A stretch of DNA of 64,000 nt from Nocardia xishanensis NBRC 101358 (GTDB taxonomy: Bacteria; Actinomycetota; Actinomycetes; Mycobacteriales; Mycobacteriaceae). This document shows, piece by piece, positions 34,634 to 43,300 of the stretch. The stretch covers positions 52,414-116,413 of the forward strand of contig NZ_BDCF01000022.1 of NCBI RefSeq assembly GCF_001613365.1. The letters run 5' to 3'. A model generated the notes under the pieces. It ran no database searches. It saw only the letters and a list, made by a program, of their open reading frames with translations, and was not told the DNA's origin. The number at the start of each line of letters is the position of its first letter. Within the stretch, counting starts at the first letter, position 1. A program made the translations under genes and the position numbers.

Positions 34634-35445
34634 GCGCGGGTCCGGTCACCACCGCCAGCGTCGGCGACATGATCACCACCCGCGAAAACGCCTACCGGCT
34701 GCGGATCTCGGCGACCGATCACGTCCGCAACGGCTACCGCTGGAGGGTGCGCACCGTGCACCCGGATGGTCGTATCACCGCCGCCCACGTCGGATCCGGG
34801 CGTCTGGTGACCCTGCCCGCGGACTACGTCACGACCCGCACCACCCTCGGCTACGCCTCCACCATCGACGCCGCCAGGGTTTGACCGTCGACACCGCCCA
34901 CACCGTGCTGACTGGCGGCGAATCCCGCCAGCAGACCTACGTCGCGCTCACCCGTAGCCGCCGCGAAAACCACATGTACGTCGCGACCGCTCACACCGGC
35001 GACGCCGCCGCCCCGCAAACCTTCGAGGCGATCAACCCGGCCATCTACCTCGACGTGCTCACCGGCAAATGGCACCCGACCTCGACGAACGACAGAGCGA
35101 GGACGTCGAGGCTTTCGCCCGCGCTCTGTCGACCGTGCGATCCGCGCCGACGAGGTCCAGCAGCGCCGGTCAGAAACCAACCGTGCACGCGATGAGCGCC
35201 ACCTCGACAACGCACTCGCCGAACAGCAACGCCGCGCCGAACTCCCCGAACACCACCGCGACCTCGAGAACCGGGCCCGCGCGCATCTCGACCACGAAGC
35301 CGAGCACGCAGTCGACACCCCGACGCCGAAGAAGACGCCGCGCAAGACGCGCAGCTATACCCCGCGTACCTGGCGCGCCTTTCCGACCCACGACCACGGA
35401 ATCGGCGGCGGCCGCGGAGTCGGCGGCGGCGGAATCGGCCCGTAG
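34634..35445 (+). pseudogene. Fragment of MobF (TrwC/TraA-type) conjugative relaxase, frameshifted
   Basis: Frame one carries VGDMITTRENAYRLRI and DGRITAAHVGSGRLVTLPADYV, ending GYASTIDAARV at a TGA (34882-34884). Shifted by one base, the reading continues as LTVDTAHTVLTGGESRQQTY, VALTRSRRENHMYVATAHT. Together this is the C-terminal RecD-like helicase part of MobF relaxases, where GYASTxHAAQGxTVDT is expected; a single missing C (CAG to AG) explains the break, and the usual His is Asp. After about 35060 a third frame, to a TAG at 35443-35445, reads as a charged coiled coil. The relaxase and ATPase N-terminus are absent. Confidence 0.82.
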
Positions 35446-35969
35446 CACCGAGAGGGAGCTCCTCGGCACCTTGCGTTGTCGCGTGCAGGTAAGCCTGTGC
35501 GTCCCCAGCGGCCGAAACGCCTCTACCGATGCGATATAAACACCCCCGCCGGTAGACGAAAATCTGTCGTGTCGGGTGTAGACATTACGTGCAGGCCGAT
35601 ATAGAGTCGCTGTCGTTCGAATTAATGCAGTCCAGAAGGCCGGGCAGGTGAACTGCCCGGAGAAGTAAGTTCCACCGTCCCCTTCCGGCGGCACGAGACA
35701 GACATCCGGTGCAGTCGGCCGGACCCGCCGGAAGGGGACGAAGCAACAGGCGAACAAGCGAGTCCGCAAACACTGTAGGAAGACCGGCGATCCAGGAGGT
35801 GGTCACTGAGTAGTCAGTTATCGATTCCGCATCCTGGGAGGCACCGGATGCGGTGTGTGAGAGCGGCCCTGACGGGCCGGTGAAAGCAATGAAATCATTC
35901 CCCCCTTCGTAGATCCCAGGCCCCGGCGCTACCGCGCCGGGGCCTGTCGGCGTTGACCCGAGAGGCCCT
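35446..35969 (+). ncRNA. Multi-hairpin leader or small RNA candidate upstream of MerR-like gene
   Basis: The gene-free stretch has lower GC than its surroundings and contains a row of hairpins: CCGGGCAG/CTGCCCGG with a 5-nt loop (about 35640-35660); a perfect 15-bp pair GTCCCCTTCCGGCGG/CCGCCGGAAGGGGAC (35677-35691 with 35725-35739, 33-nt loop); CCGCATCC/GGATGCGG (about 35827-35852); CGGCCC/GGGCCG (about 35863-35879); AATGA/TCATT followed by a C tract; and a terminator-like hairpin (35918-35945). It ends 24 bp before the MerR-like start, so it could be a 5' leader with attenuation or a separate RNA. No known RNA family was recognised. Confidence 0.45.
35918..35945 (+). terminator. Strong hairpin directly upstream of MerR-like gene
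   Basis: A 12-13 bp stem (AGGCCCCGGCGC with GCGCCGGGGCCT) and a TACC loop, followed by GTCGG rather than a T tract. It lies about 24 bp before the GTG of the next gene. It could terminate the upstream RNA or act as an attenuator. Confidence 0.6.
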
Positions 35970-36326
35970 GTGCAACAACCGAACCCCCACCCCACCAGCG
36001 GCCCCAGTGCCGCCGACAAACTCGACGACGACGACTACCCCGCCTACTCGATGGGACGCGCCGCGGAAATCCTCGGCGTCACCCAAGCGTTCCTGCGCGG
36101 TCTCGACGCCGCCGAACTGCTGACCCCGCAACGGTCACCAGGCGGGCACCGCCGCTACTCGCGCTACCAGCTGCGCATCGCCGCCCGCGTGCGCGAACTC
36201 GTCGACGCCGGCAACGCCCTCGACGCCGCCTGCCGCATCGTCATCCTCGAAGACCAGCTCGCCGAGGCGCAACGCCTCAACACCGAACTGCAACACACCC
36301 TCGACCAGCGCACCGACCCCCACTGA
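35970..36326 (+). CDS. Small MerR-like DNA-binding protein with coiled coil
   Basis: 118 residues. After a polar acidic N-terminus comes a MerR-type winged helix, YSMGRAAEILGVTQAFLRGL followed by LLTPQRSPGGHRRYSRYQ (about 28-70), then a helix that ends in a coiled coil (LEDQLAEAQRLNTELQHTL). No effector domain is present, so it may bind DNA only, as a dimer. GTG 35970 with GAGAGG 6 nt upstream is the chosen start; ATG 36051 (MGRAAEIL) is an alternative. Its position after a relaxase fragment and a structured leader suggests a regulator left by a conjugative element, although it looks intact. Confidence 0.78.
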   Translation: MQQPNPHPTSGPSAADKLDDDDYPAYSMGRAAEILGVTQAFLRGLDAAELLTPQRSPGGHRRYSRYQLRIAARVRELVDAGNALDAACRIVILEDQLAEAQRLNTELQHTLDQRTDPH

Positions 36327-36353
36327 CGGCGCGATACCGGAGCACAGCGACGA

Positions 36354-36728
36354 TCAGAGCGCCTCGATCCCTTTGAGCACGGCGCGCAGTACATCCATGT
36401 CCCGCGGACCGGCCTCGGGCGTCGGCTCGGGATCGCGGAAGTCGAGCAGGCCGTCGTCGATGAGGTCGCCGACCAGGATCTTGGTCGAGGTCAACGGCAG
36501 GTTCAGCTGCGCGGCCAGCTCGGCGACCGACTGCGGTTCGCGGGCGAGCCGCATGATCTCGGCGTATTCGGGTTCGTTGCGCCGCAGCGTCCGCGATCCG
36601 GCGCGCACCACGAGGGTGAGCATGTTCAGCTCGGCGCGGCCGCCGCCGGAACGCCCGTTGGTGACCGCGTAGAGGCGGACGAGGGGACCGGCCTCCTCGT
36701 CGAACCAGGACTCCCGCCGGTCGTTCAT
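36354..36728 (-). CDS. DUF742 protein (conservon CvnC type)
   Basis: 124 residues matching DUF742: WFDEEAGPLVRLYAVTNGRS at the start, a helix-turn-helix-like AELAAQLNLPLTSTKILVGD in the middle and DGLLDFRDPEP near the end. In actinobacterial conservons the DUF742 protein follows the roadblock protein and precedes a Ras-like GTPase, and the set works with a membrane sensor kinase. Its ATG overlaps the roadblock stop (ATGA). Downstream, where the GTPase gene would be expected, lies the convergent MerR-like gene, so the operon is truncated here. Confidence 0.9.
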   Translation of the reverse strand: MNDRRESWFDEEAGPLVRLYAVTNGRSGGGRAELNMLTLVVRAGSRTLRRNEPEYAEIMRLAREPQSVAELAAQLNLPLTSTKILVGDLIDDGLLDFRDPEPTPEAGPRDMDVLRAVLKGIEAL

Positions 36729-37150
36729 GGCCGTCGCGAACCGACCCCGTCGAGCGGTTGCGGACGCGGGTCGACCGACAGGTGCGCGCCGACGCGCTGC
36801 ACGGTTTGGTTCATCTCGTAGGCGACCATGCCCATGTTCGCGTTCTCCGCGGTGAGCACGGCAAGGCACGCGTTGTCGCCCGCGGCGGTGATGAACAGCA
36901 CCGCGCGGTCGAGCTCCACCACCGTCTGACACACACCGCCCGCGTCGAAATGGCTACCGGCGCTGCGCGCCACGCCGTGCAGGGTGGAGGCCATCGCACA
37001 GAAGCGTTCGGCGTCAGAGCGATTCATCGCCGTGCTGTGGCCGAGAAGCAATCCGTCGGTCGACAGCACGACGGCGTAGCGGACGTCGAGCAGCCGTTCG
37101 ACGAGATCGTCTAGCAACCAGTCGAGACTACGGGGCTTGGAGGTCGTCAC
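36725..37150 (-). CDS. Roadblock/LC7 domain protein (conservon CvnB type)
   Basis: 141 residues forming a complete roadblock/LC7 fold: LDWLLDDLVERLLDVRYAVV, LSTDGLLLGHSTAM, the helix AERFCAMASTLHGVARSAG, then VVELDRAVLFITAAGDNACL and LAVLTAENANMGMVAYEMNQ. Such proteins regulate small GTPases, as an activator or scaffold. It starts inside the end of the sensor kinase gene (overlap 37128-37150) and its end overlaps the DUF742 start, so the three genes are tightly coupled. Homologues by type are M. tuberculosis Rv3364c and the Cvn proteins of Streptomyces. Confidence 0.92.
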   Translation of the reverse strand: MTTSKPRSLDWLLDDLVERLLDVRYAVVLSTDGLLLGHSTAMNRSDAERFCAMASTLHGVARSAGSHFDAGGVCQTVVELDRAVLFITAAGDNACLAVLTAENANMGMVAYEMNQTVQRVGAHLSVDPRPQPLDGVGSRRP

Positions 37151-39512
37151 CGGCGCCTTCCTGCGGGTTGGAGTTGGTTGCGGTCGGGTCGTCGACGCGG
37201 TTCAGGCGACCCTGCCGGGTGCCGTTCTCGATGGCCGACATCAGCGTGCGCGCCTCCTCGGCGGTGCGCGGGCGAGTACCCGCCGCGCCGCCGGGCAGAG
37301 CGGCGGGCTCGGCGGAGCCGTCGGAGCGGCGGCGCCGCGGCAGCGCCGGTCGATCTCCTCCGGTGTTCGAGGCGGGCGGGATCTCGATGGGACTGGGTGC
37401 GGCGAGGACGGGAACGGGCGCGAAGCCGTTGAACGTCCCGTTGCTCGCCAGCGCGTGCTTTTCCTGGACGGGCTGGCTGTTGCGTACGGGCAGTTCTTGG
37501 CCGGTGGCGATCACCGCCGTCGGCACCAGCACGATGGCTCGCACTCCGCCGTAGTCGGATTCGGTCAGCCGCACCGAGATGCCCTGGCGCGCGGCCAGTT
37601 TTCCGACCACGAACAGGCCGAGCCTGGCATCGCTGGAGAGCGTGGCGACGCTGAAGTCGGGCGGGGAGGCCAGCGAGGCATTGCGTTCGGCCAGTTCGGC
37701 TTCCGGCATGCCGAGCCCCTGGTCGATGATCTCGACGGCCACGCCCTTGCCGACCAGCGTGCCGGTCACCTCGACCCGCGATTCGGGCGGGGAGAAGGCC
37801 GTCGCGTTGTCGGTCAGCTCCGCGATCAGATGCATCACGTCGGCCACCGCGGCGCCGGAGACGCGCACGTCGGGCAGCTTGCCGATCTGAATCCTGGTGT
37901 AGTCGAGGCTTTCCGCGACCGCGCTGCGCACCACCTCGACCAGCGGCACCGGATTGCGCCAGCGACGGCCCGGCTGCTCGCCGCCGAGGATGACGAGGTT
38001 CTCGGCGTTGCGCCGCGCCCTGGTGGCCAGGTGGTCGAGCTGGAAGAGCACGTCGAGCCGGTCGGGGTCCTCCTCTTGGCGTTCGGCCTTGTCCAGCAGC
38101 GCCAGCTGGCGGTGCACCATCACCTGGTTGCGGTGCGCGATGTTGAGGAAGACCGCGGCGACGCCCGCTCGCGTCTTCGCCTCGGCGACCGCAGCCGACA
38201 CCGCCGCCTGGTGGGCGCGGTTGAACGCGTCGGCCACCTGACCGATCTCGTCGCCGCCGTAATCGAGGCGCGCGAGTTCCCGCGCGTCGACATCGGCACC
38301 CTCGCCGAGCTGACGGATGGTCTCGGGCAGCCGCTCGTCGGCCAGCTCGAGGGTGTCGCGGCGCAGCCGCTGCATGCGGCCGATGAAGCGGTTGGCCAGC
38401 AGCAGGGCGGAGAGGAAGGCGAGCAGCGTCAGCGCGAGCACGGCGAGGCCGCCGTAGAGGGAGTTGCGCGCGACGTCCTCACCGACGCGCTCCGCGGTGC
38501 GGTGGGCGTCGCGGCTCTGGTCCTCCCACAGCTTCAGCAGCTGCGAGCGAACGGCGGTGGCGGCCTGCTGCCATTCGCCGACGCCGAGCGGCAGCGGCGG
38601 CGGGGTGTCGGCCGCGCGAGTGGTGCGAGAGGTCGACTGCCTGCCGGAACTGTCGCTGGTGGAGCTGCTCGATGCGTCGGAATTCCCGGTCTTGGTGCCC
38701 CGCTGGAGGATCGCGTCCTCCATCGCGGTCAGCTGCCGCCAGGTGGGGCTCGCGGTGATCTCTTGCAGCTGCGCCTGCCGCTTGCCGGTCAGCACCGTGG
38801 TCGCGTAGCCGACCTCACCGCGGGCGTCGCCGACGTAGCCGCTGAACTCGCTGAACTGTTCGGGGCTGAACTGGTCGGCGATGAGCGCCGCCGAGCCGAG
38901 CGCGCTCGCCCGCGACACCGCTTCGGCCGCACGCAGCGCGTGCACCGCCTTGTACAGGTCGACGGCGATCTCGGCGTCCGGCGCCACCTCGGCGGCCAGC
39001 AGCGAGGCGAGCACGATGGTGTCGATGATCCGGTTGAAGGCGAGGAACACCTGCGCCGAGGGCACGGCGTGCGCGTCGATGCCGCTGCGCAGCGCGGGCA
39101 GCTGCTTGTAGAGCACGTCGTAGCTGTCGATCTCGCCCGCCACGTCGGGACGCAGTTCGGAGGCGGTCTCACCGAGCGAATCCAGCGCGGCCAGCGCGTC
39201 GTCGGAATTCTTGCGTGCGGTGGGCAGCGTGTGGGTCGCGTCGTCGTCGCCGGCCAAGTGCAGCAGCGAGGCGCGACGCTCCTCCTGGAACGCCTCGATC
39301 ATCAGGATCGCCGGGGTGGTGACGGAAGTGGCCAGCTCGGCCCAAGATGCCGCGTTGCGACCGGATTTCACCAGGTACGCCGTGGCGCCGATGCCGAGCG
39401 CGAGCAGGGCGACGCTGGGAATGAGGACGATCGCCAGCAGCCTGGTTCGGACGCCGAGGGGGCGGGACCACATGCCGGTCGGTAATACGCTTTTGGTTTC
39501 GCTGCTTATCAC
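37128..39512 (-). CDS. Nitrate/nitrite-sensor-type histidine kinase (conservon CvnA type)
   Basis: 794 residues. Transmembrane helix one is LLAIVLIPSVALLALGIG (about 25-45), followed by a large extracytoplasmic sensor (about 50-370) with a Ser/Asp/Thr linker near 290-315. Helix two (LYGGLAVLALTLLAFLSALL) lies near 375-400, then a HAMP-like segment, and an ATPase domain with MHLIAELTDNATAFSPPESR (N box), IIDQGLGMPEAEL and ARLGLFVVGKLAARQG. The usual phospho-acceptor histidine is not obvious in this family. A C-terminal Pro/Arg-rich tail of about 110 residues follows. An internal Met 14 (MWSRPLGVRTR) is an alternative start. It heads the conservon-type operon. Confidence 0.9.
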   Translation of the reverse strand: MISSETKSVLPTGMWSRPLGVRTRLLAIVLIPSVALLALGIGATAYLVKSGRNAASWAELATSVTTPAILMIEAFQEERRASLLHLAGDDDATHTLPTARKNSDDALAALDSLGETASELRPDVAGEIDSYDVLYKQLPALRSGIDAHAVPSAQVFLAFNRIIDTIVLASLLAAEVAPDAEIAVDLYKAVHALRAAEAVSRASALGSAALIADQFSPEQFSEFSGYVGDARGEVGYATTVLTGKRQAQLQEITASPTWRQLTAMEDAILQRGTKTGNSDASSSSTSDSSGRQSTSRTTRAADTPPPLPLGVGEWQQAATAVRSQLLKLWEDQSRDAHRTAERVGEDVARNSLYGGLAVLALTLLAFLSALLLANRFIGRMQRLRRDTLELADERLPETIRQLGEGADVDARELARLDYGGDEIGQVADAFNRAHQAAVSAAVAEAKTRAGVAAVFLNIAHRNQVMVHRQLALLDKAERQEEDPDRLDVLFQLDHLATRARRNAENLVILGGEQPGRRWRNPVPLVEVVRSAVAESLDYTRIQIGKLPDVRVSGAAVADVMHLIAELTDNATAFSPPESRVEVTGTLVGKGVAVEIIDQGLGMPEAELAERNASLASPPDFSVATLSSDARLGLFVVGKLAARQGISVRLTESDYGGVRAIVLVPTAVIATGQELPVRNSQPVQEKHALASNGTFNGFAPVPVLAAPSPIEIPPASNTGGDRPALPRRRRSDGSAEPAALPGGAAGTRPRTAEEARTLMSAIENGTRQGRLNRVDDPTATNSNPQEGAGDDLQAP

Positions 39513-39740
39513 CGATGTTCTTGCCTACCTCTGGGCGTCGCTGCCCCCGTGCGTAACCGGCCTGTGCCAGGTCGAGAACCGGCATAGCGCCGAGTACCCC
39601 GTGTCACCCTAGTCACTGAAAGATCGGCGACGCAATAATTTTCATCGAGCAAAGAGCAGGGTAATCGGCGGTCCCGGCATTCGGGTAACCCGGGGATATA
39701 TTCGCAAGTGCTACCAATGTGAATGCGGTGGTCGCAATGT

Positions 39741-39764
39741 GTTTCGCGGGGAATTCCGCGAAAC
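39741..39764. promoter_or_regulatory. Perfect 9-bp inverted repeat
   Basis: GTTTCGCGG and CCGCGAAAC separated by GGAATT. It is too short-spaced for a transcription terminator and has operator geometry. It is about 230 bp upstream of the sensor kinase start. Function unknown. Confidence 0.5.
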
Positions 39765-40275
39765 CTTACGTGCTGCAGCCGCCCTGGCGTTCGCCGGGAT
39801 TCGCTGTGCTTGGCCAGGCGAATGCCGATCCGGCGGAGTATGCGGCGGCAAGATCGCCGACCAGGGTGGTGGCCCGCCTCGATCTTCCGCGGGCGATCGG
39901 TTTCGAGGCTGGCGGACAGACCCGCATCCGTATCCAGCGCGCATCGACGCGAGCTTCCGTGTCACCGGCCGGACGACGCCCGCTTCCGCGCCAAGCGGGC
40001 CCTTGGTCCAGATGACGCGCTCGGATTCGCGGCGTCTCCAGGTAGGCGTTGGCCCGGGCTGGGCAGAGGAACCGGTTGTGGGCGCCGGGCATCGGTCGCC
40101 GTCTCCGGCAGTGAGCCGATTCGGTACGCGCCCGGTTGGGTCTGGACGGTCGGGCGGTATCGCCGATATCGGCCGACACGCGTGAGTCCGTGATCGGCGG
40201 TTCGCCGCGGATCGTGGTAGCGGTCACATCGATCTCGCATCGTGCATAGCGTGTGCCCAGCGCTGACGGTTGGAA

Positions 40276-40292
40276 TTGAGCAGAATGCTCAA
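40276..40292. promoter_or_regulatory. Palindromic operator candidate upstream of indolepyruvate oxidoreductase
   Basis: TTGAGCA-GAA-TGCTCAA, a perfect 7-bp inverted repeat with 3-nt spacer in an AT-rich promoter-like region 43 bp before the start codon. Size and symmetry fit an Lrp/AsnC-type site; genes of this enzyme family are often controlled by AsnC regulators, though none is adjacent here. Confidence 0.55.
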
Positions 40293-40334
40293 CTTATAGA
40301 CTATCTATTGTTCATTCAGCGCTTTGGAGACAGG

Positions 40335-43300
40335 ATGTCGGCACCAAGTGCTCAACGATGCGAAGCGCCCCGATCGGGCGCGGAGCGGATGGGTGGACCG
40401 ATGACCGAGCTCGCCGACCGCGATCTGATCACCGCGCCGTACGACCTCGCCGACCGCTACCGGGTCGGCTCCGGCGCCGTCGTACTCACCGGAGTACAGG
40501 CGATCGCGCGCCAACTGGTGGAACAACATGTGCGCGATCTGCGGGCGGGTCTGCGGGTCGGCACTTTCGTCTCCGGCTATCAGGGCAGCCCGCTGGGCGG
40601 CGTGGACAAGCTGCTCGGCGGAATGCCCACCGTGCTCGCCGAACACGACATTTCCTTCGTGCCCGGCCTTAACGAGGAACTCGCCGCGACCTCGGTGTGG
40701 GGGAGTCAGGCGGAATTGCCCGCGGGCAACGCGACGCACGACGGCGTCGTCGGGGTCTGGTACGGAAAGGGTCCCGGCCTCGATCGCGCGACCGACGCGT
40801 TGCGCCACGCGAATATGTACGGCGCGAACGCGCGCGGCGGAATGCTGTTGCTGGTCGGCGACGATCCGGCCGCGAAATCCTCGACCGTGCCCGCGGTGAG
40901 CGAACGGTCGCTGGCCGCGATGAACATTCCGGTGCTCTTTCCCCGCAACGCGCGCGAGATCATCACCATGGGCCTGCACGGCGTCGCGCTGTCGCGGGCG
41001 TCCGGCTGCCTGGTTGCGCTGAAGATCGTCGCCGATGTGGCCGATGGCGCCTGGACGGTGGACGGTTCGGTCGGCGATGTCGCCATCACGGTGCCCGAGA
41101 TCGAATGGGAAGGCGGACCCTTCACCTACCGGCAGCGGCCGATGGCGGCGCCCACCGACAGCGTCATCGCCGAGGCGAATCTGTACGGGCCGCGCTGGGA
41201 ACTGGTGAAGGCCTACGCCACCGTCAACGAGCTGGACGCGATCGAGGTGAACCCGGCGCACGCCAGGATCGGCGTCGCCGCCACCGGAACCACCTTCGAC
41301 GCGATGCGCCAGGCCCTGCTCGATCTCGGCGTGGACGACGCCGCGTTGTCGCGGGCCGGGGTCAGGTTGCTGCGTATCGGGATGCCGTTCCCGATCGCGC
41401 CCGAGCGGGTGCGGCAGTTCGCCGACGGGCTGGAGCGGATCGTCGTGGTGGAGGACAAGACCGCGTTCGTCGAGACGCAGATCCGTGAGATCCTCTACGG
41501 CCGCGCGGGTGCGCCGGAGATCGTCGGGAAGACCGACGGCGACGGGCGCACGCTGTTCGGTCCGGACGGCGAGCTCACCTCTGGTCGCATCGCCGGACCG
41601 CTGCGCCGGGCGCTCGACGGATACCTGGAGATGAAAAGGCCGCTGCCGCAGGCGCTGTCGCTGTCGGTGCTGCCCGCCAAGCGCGCGGCGTACTTCTGTA
41701 GCGGCTGCCCGCACAACCGCTCCACCGCGGTGCCGGAGGGCTCGCTGGCCGGTGGCGGCATCGGCTGCCACACCTTGGTGACCATGTCCGGCCGAGCCGA
41801 CAGCGCGGTCACCGGCTTGACCCAGATGGGCGGCGAAGGCGCGCAGTGGATCGGGCAGGCGCCCTTCACCGACGTGGGCCACCTGTTCCAGAACATCGGT
41901 GACGGAACCTATTTCCACTCCGGCCAGCTCGCCGTGCAGGCGTGTGTCGCTGCCGGGGTGAACATCACCTTCAAGCTGCTGCACAACGACGTCGTCGCGA
42001 TGACCGGCGCACAGGACGCCGAGGGCTCGCTGGGCGTACCGAAACTCACCCACAAGCTGAGCGTCGAAGGTGTGCGGCGGATCGTCGTCTGCGCCGACGA
42101 GCCGAAGCGTTACCGCAAGCGCGATCTCGCGCCTGGCACCCTGCTGTGGCACCGCGACCGGCTCGACGAGGCCCAGCGCATGCTGCGCGAGATTCCCGGC
42201 GTCACCGTGCTCATCTACGACCAGCACTGCGCGGCCGACGCCCGCCGCAAGCGCAAGCGCGGCGAGCTGCCGGTGCGCCGGGCCAGGGTGATCGTCAACG
42301 AGGCGGTCTGTGAGGGCTGCGGCGATTGCGGCGTCAAGAGCAACTGCCTTTCGGTGCAGCCGGTCGACACCGAGTTCGGCCGCAAGACGCGCATCGATCA
42401 GACCTCGTGCAACACCGACTACAGCTGCCTGGACGGCAACTGCCCGTCCTTCGTCACCGTCGAGCTGCCCGACCCGGCGAAGCGCGAGCGGCGCAAGGAA
42501 ATTCGCCGCCCCGAGCCGCCGCGCCTGCCCGAGCTCGCGTTCGAGGCGCCGACCGGAACGCAGAACGTCTTCCTGGCCGGGATCGGCGGCACCGGCATCG
42601 TCACCGTGAACCAGGTGCTCGCCACCGCCGCGCTGCGCGCCGGATACGACGTGGCGAGCCTCGATCAGATCGGCCTCAGCCAGAAGGCCGGACCGGTCGT
42701 GTCGCACCTGCGCTTCGCGGCGGACGCGCTCGAGCCCGCCAACCGGCTCGCCCCTGCCTCCGCGAATTGCATCATCGCCTTCGACCTGCTCGCCGCGACC
42801 GACGCCAAGAACCTGGCCTACGGCTCGCCGACCGCGACCGTCGCGGTGGCCTCGACCAGCAAGACCCCGACCGGCGACATGGTCTACGACAAGTCCGTCG
42901 CCTACCCGGACGAGGCCTCGCTGCTGGCCCGGCTGGCGCGGGCGGCGAGGCTGGCGGGTTCGTTCGACGCGCTCGCCGCCGCCGAGGCGATCTTCGGCAA
43001 CACCGCGGCCGCCAATTTCCTGCTGGTCGGCGCCGCGCACCAGAGCGGGGGACTGCGGCTGCCCGCGGCGGCGATCGAGGAGGCCATCGAGATCAACGGT
43101 GTCGCCGTCGCCGCCAACATCGCCGCCTTCCGCTGGGGCAGGCTCGCGATCGCCCGTCCCGCGGAATTCGCCGCCGCCACCGTGCGTCGCAAGACCGCGC
43201 CCGCGCGAGTGGCGCCGCCCGCGAACCTCTTCGACGGATTGACCGCGACCGGCGAGACACGGCGGTTGGTGGAGTTGCGGGCGGCCGAGCTGATCGGATT

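Larger units (their letters stand above)
39513..40334. other. Long intergenic region, possibly decayed, with palindromes
   Basis: 822 bp between the divergent sensor kinase and the oxidoreductase. Several frames are open (for example about 39719-40015 and 39723-40193 on plus) but none has a good ribosome-binding site, consistent third-position GC or recognisable homology. It contains the palindromes at 39741-39764 and 40276-40292 and a self-complementary GCCGATATCGGC near 40160. The promoter of the oxidoreductase is probably near 40260-40330. Confidence 0.5.

Noticed and set aside
35446..35969. Group II intron or cobalamin riboswitch
   Set aside because: No domain V, no reverse transcriptase, and no B12-box or core motif that fits; kept only as an unassigned structured region.
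37137..39485. Open frame of 782 codons on plus opposite the sensor kinase
   Set aside because: Antisense shadow; kinase motifs are on the minus strand.
39719..40227. Possible genes of 98-156 codons in the long intergenic region
   Set aside because: Low-quality composition, no ribosome-binding sites, several mutually overlapping frames on both strands and no homology.
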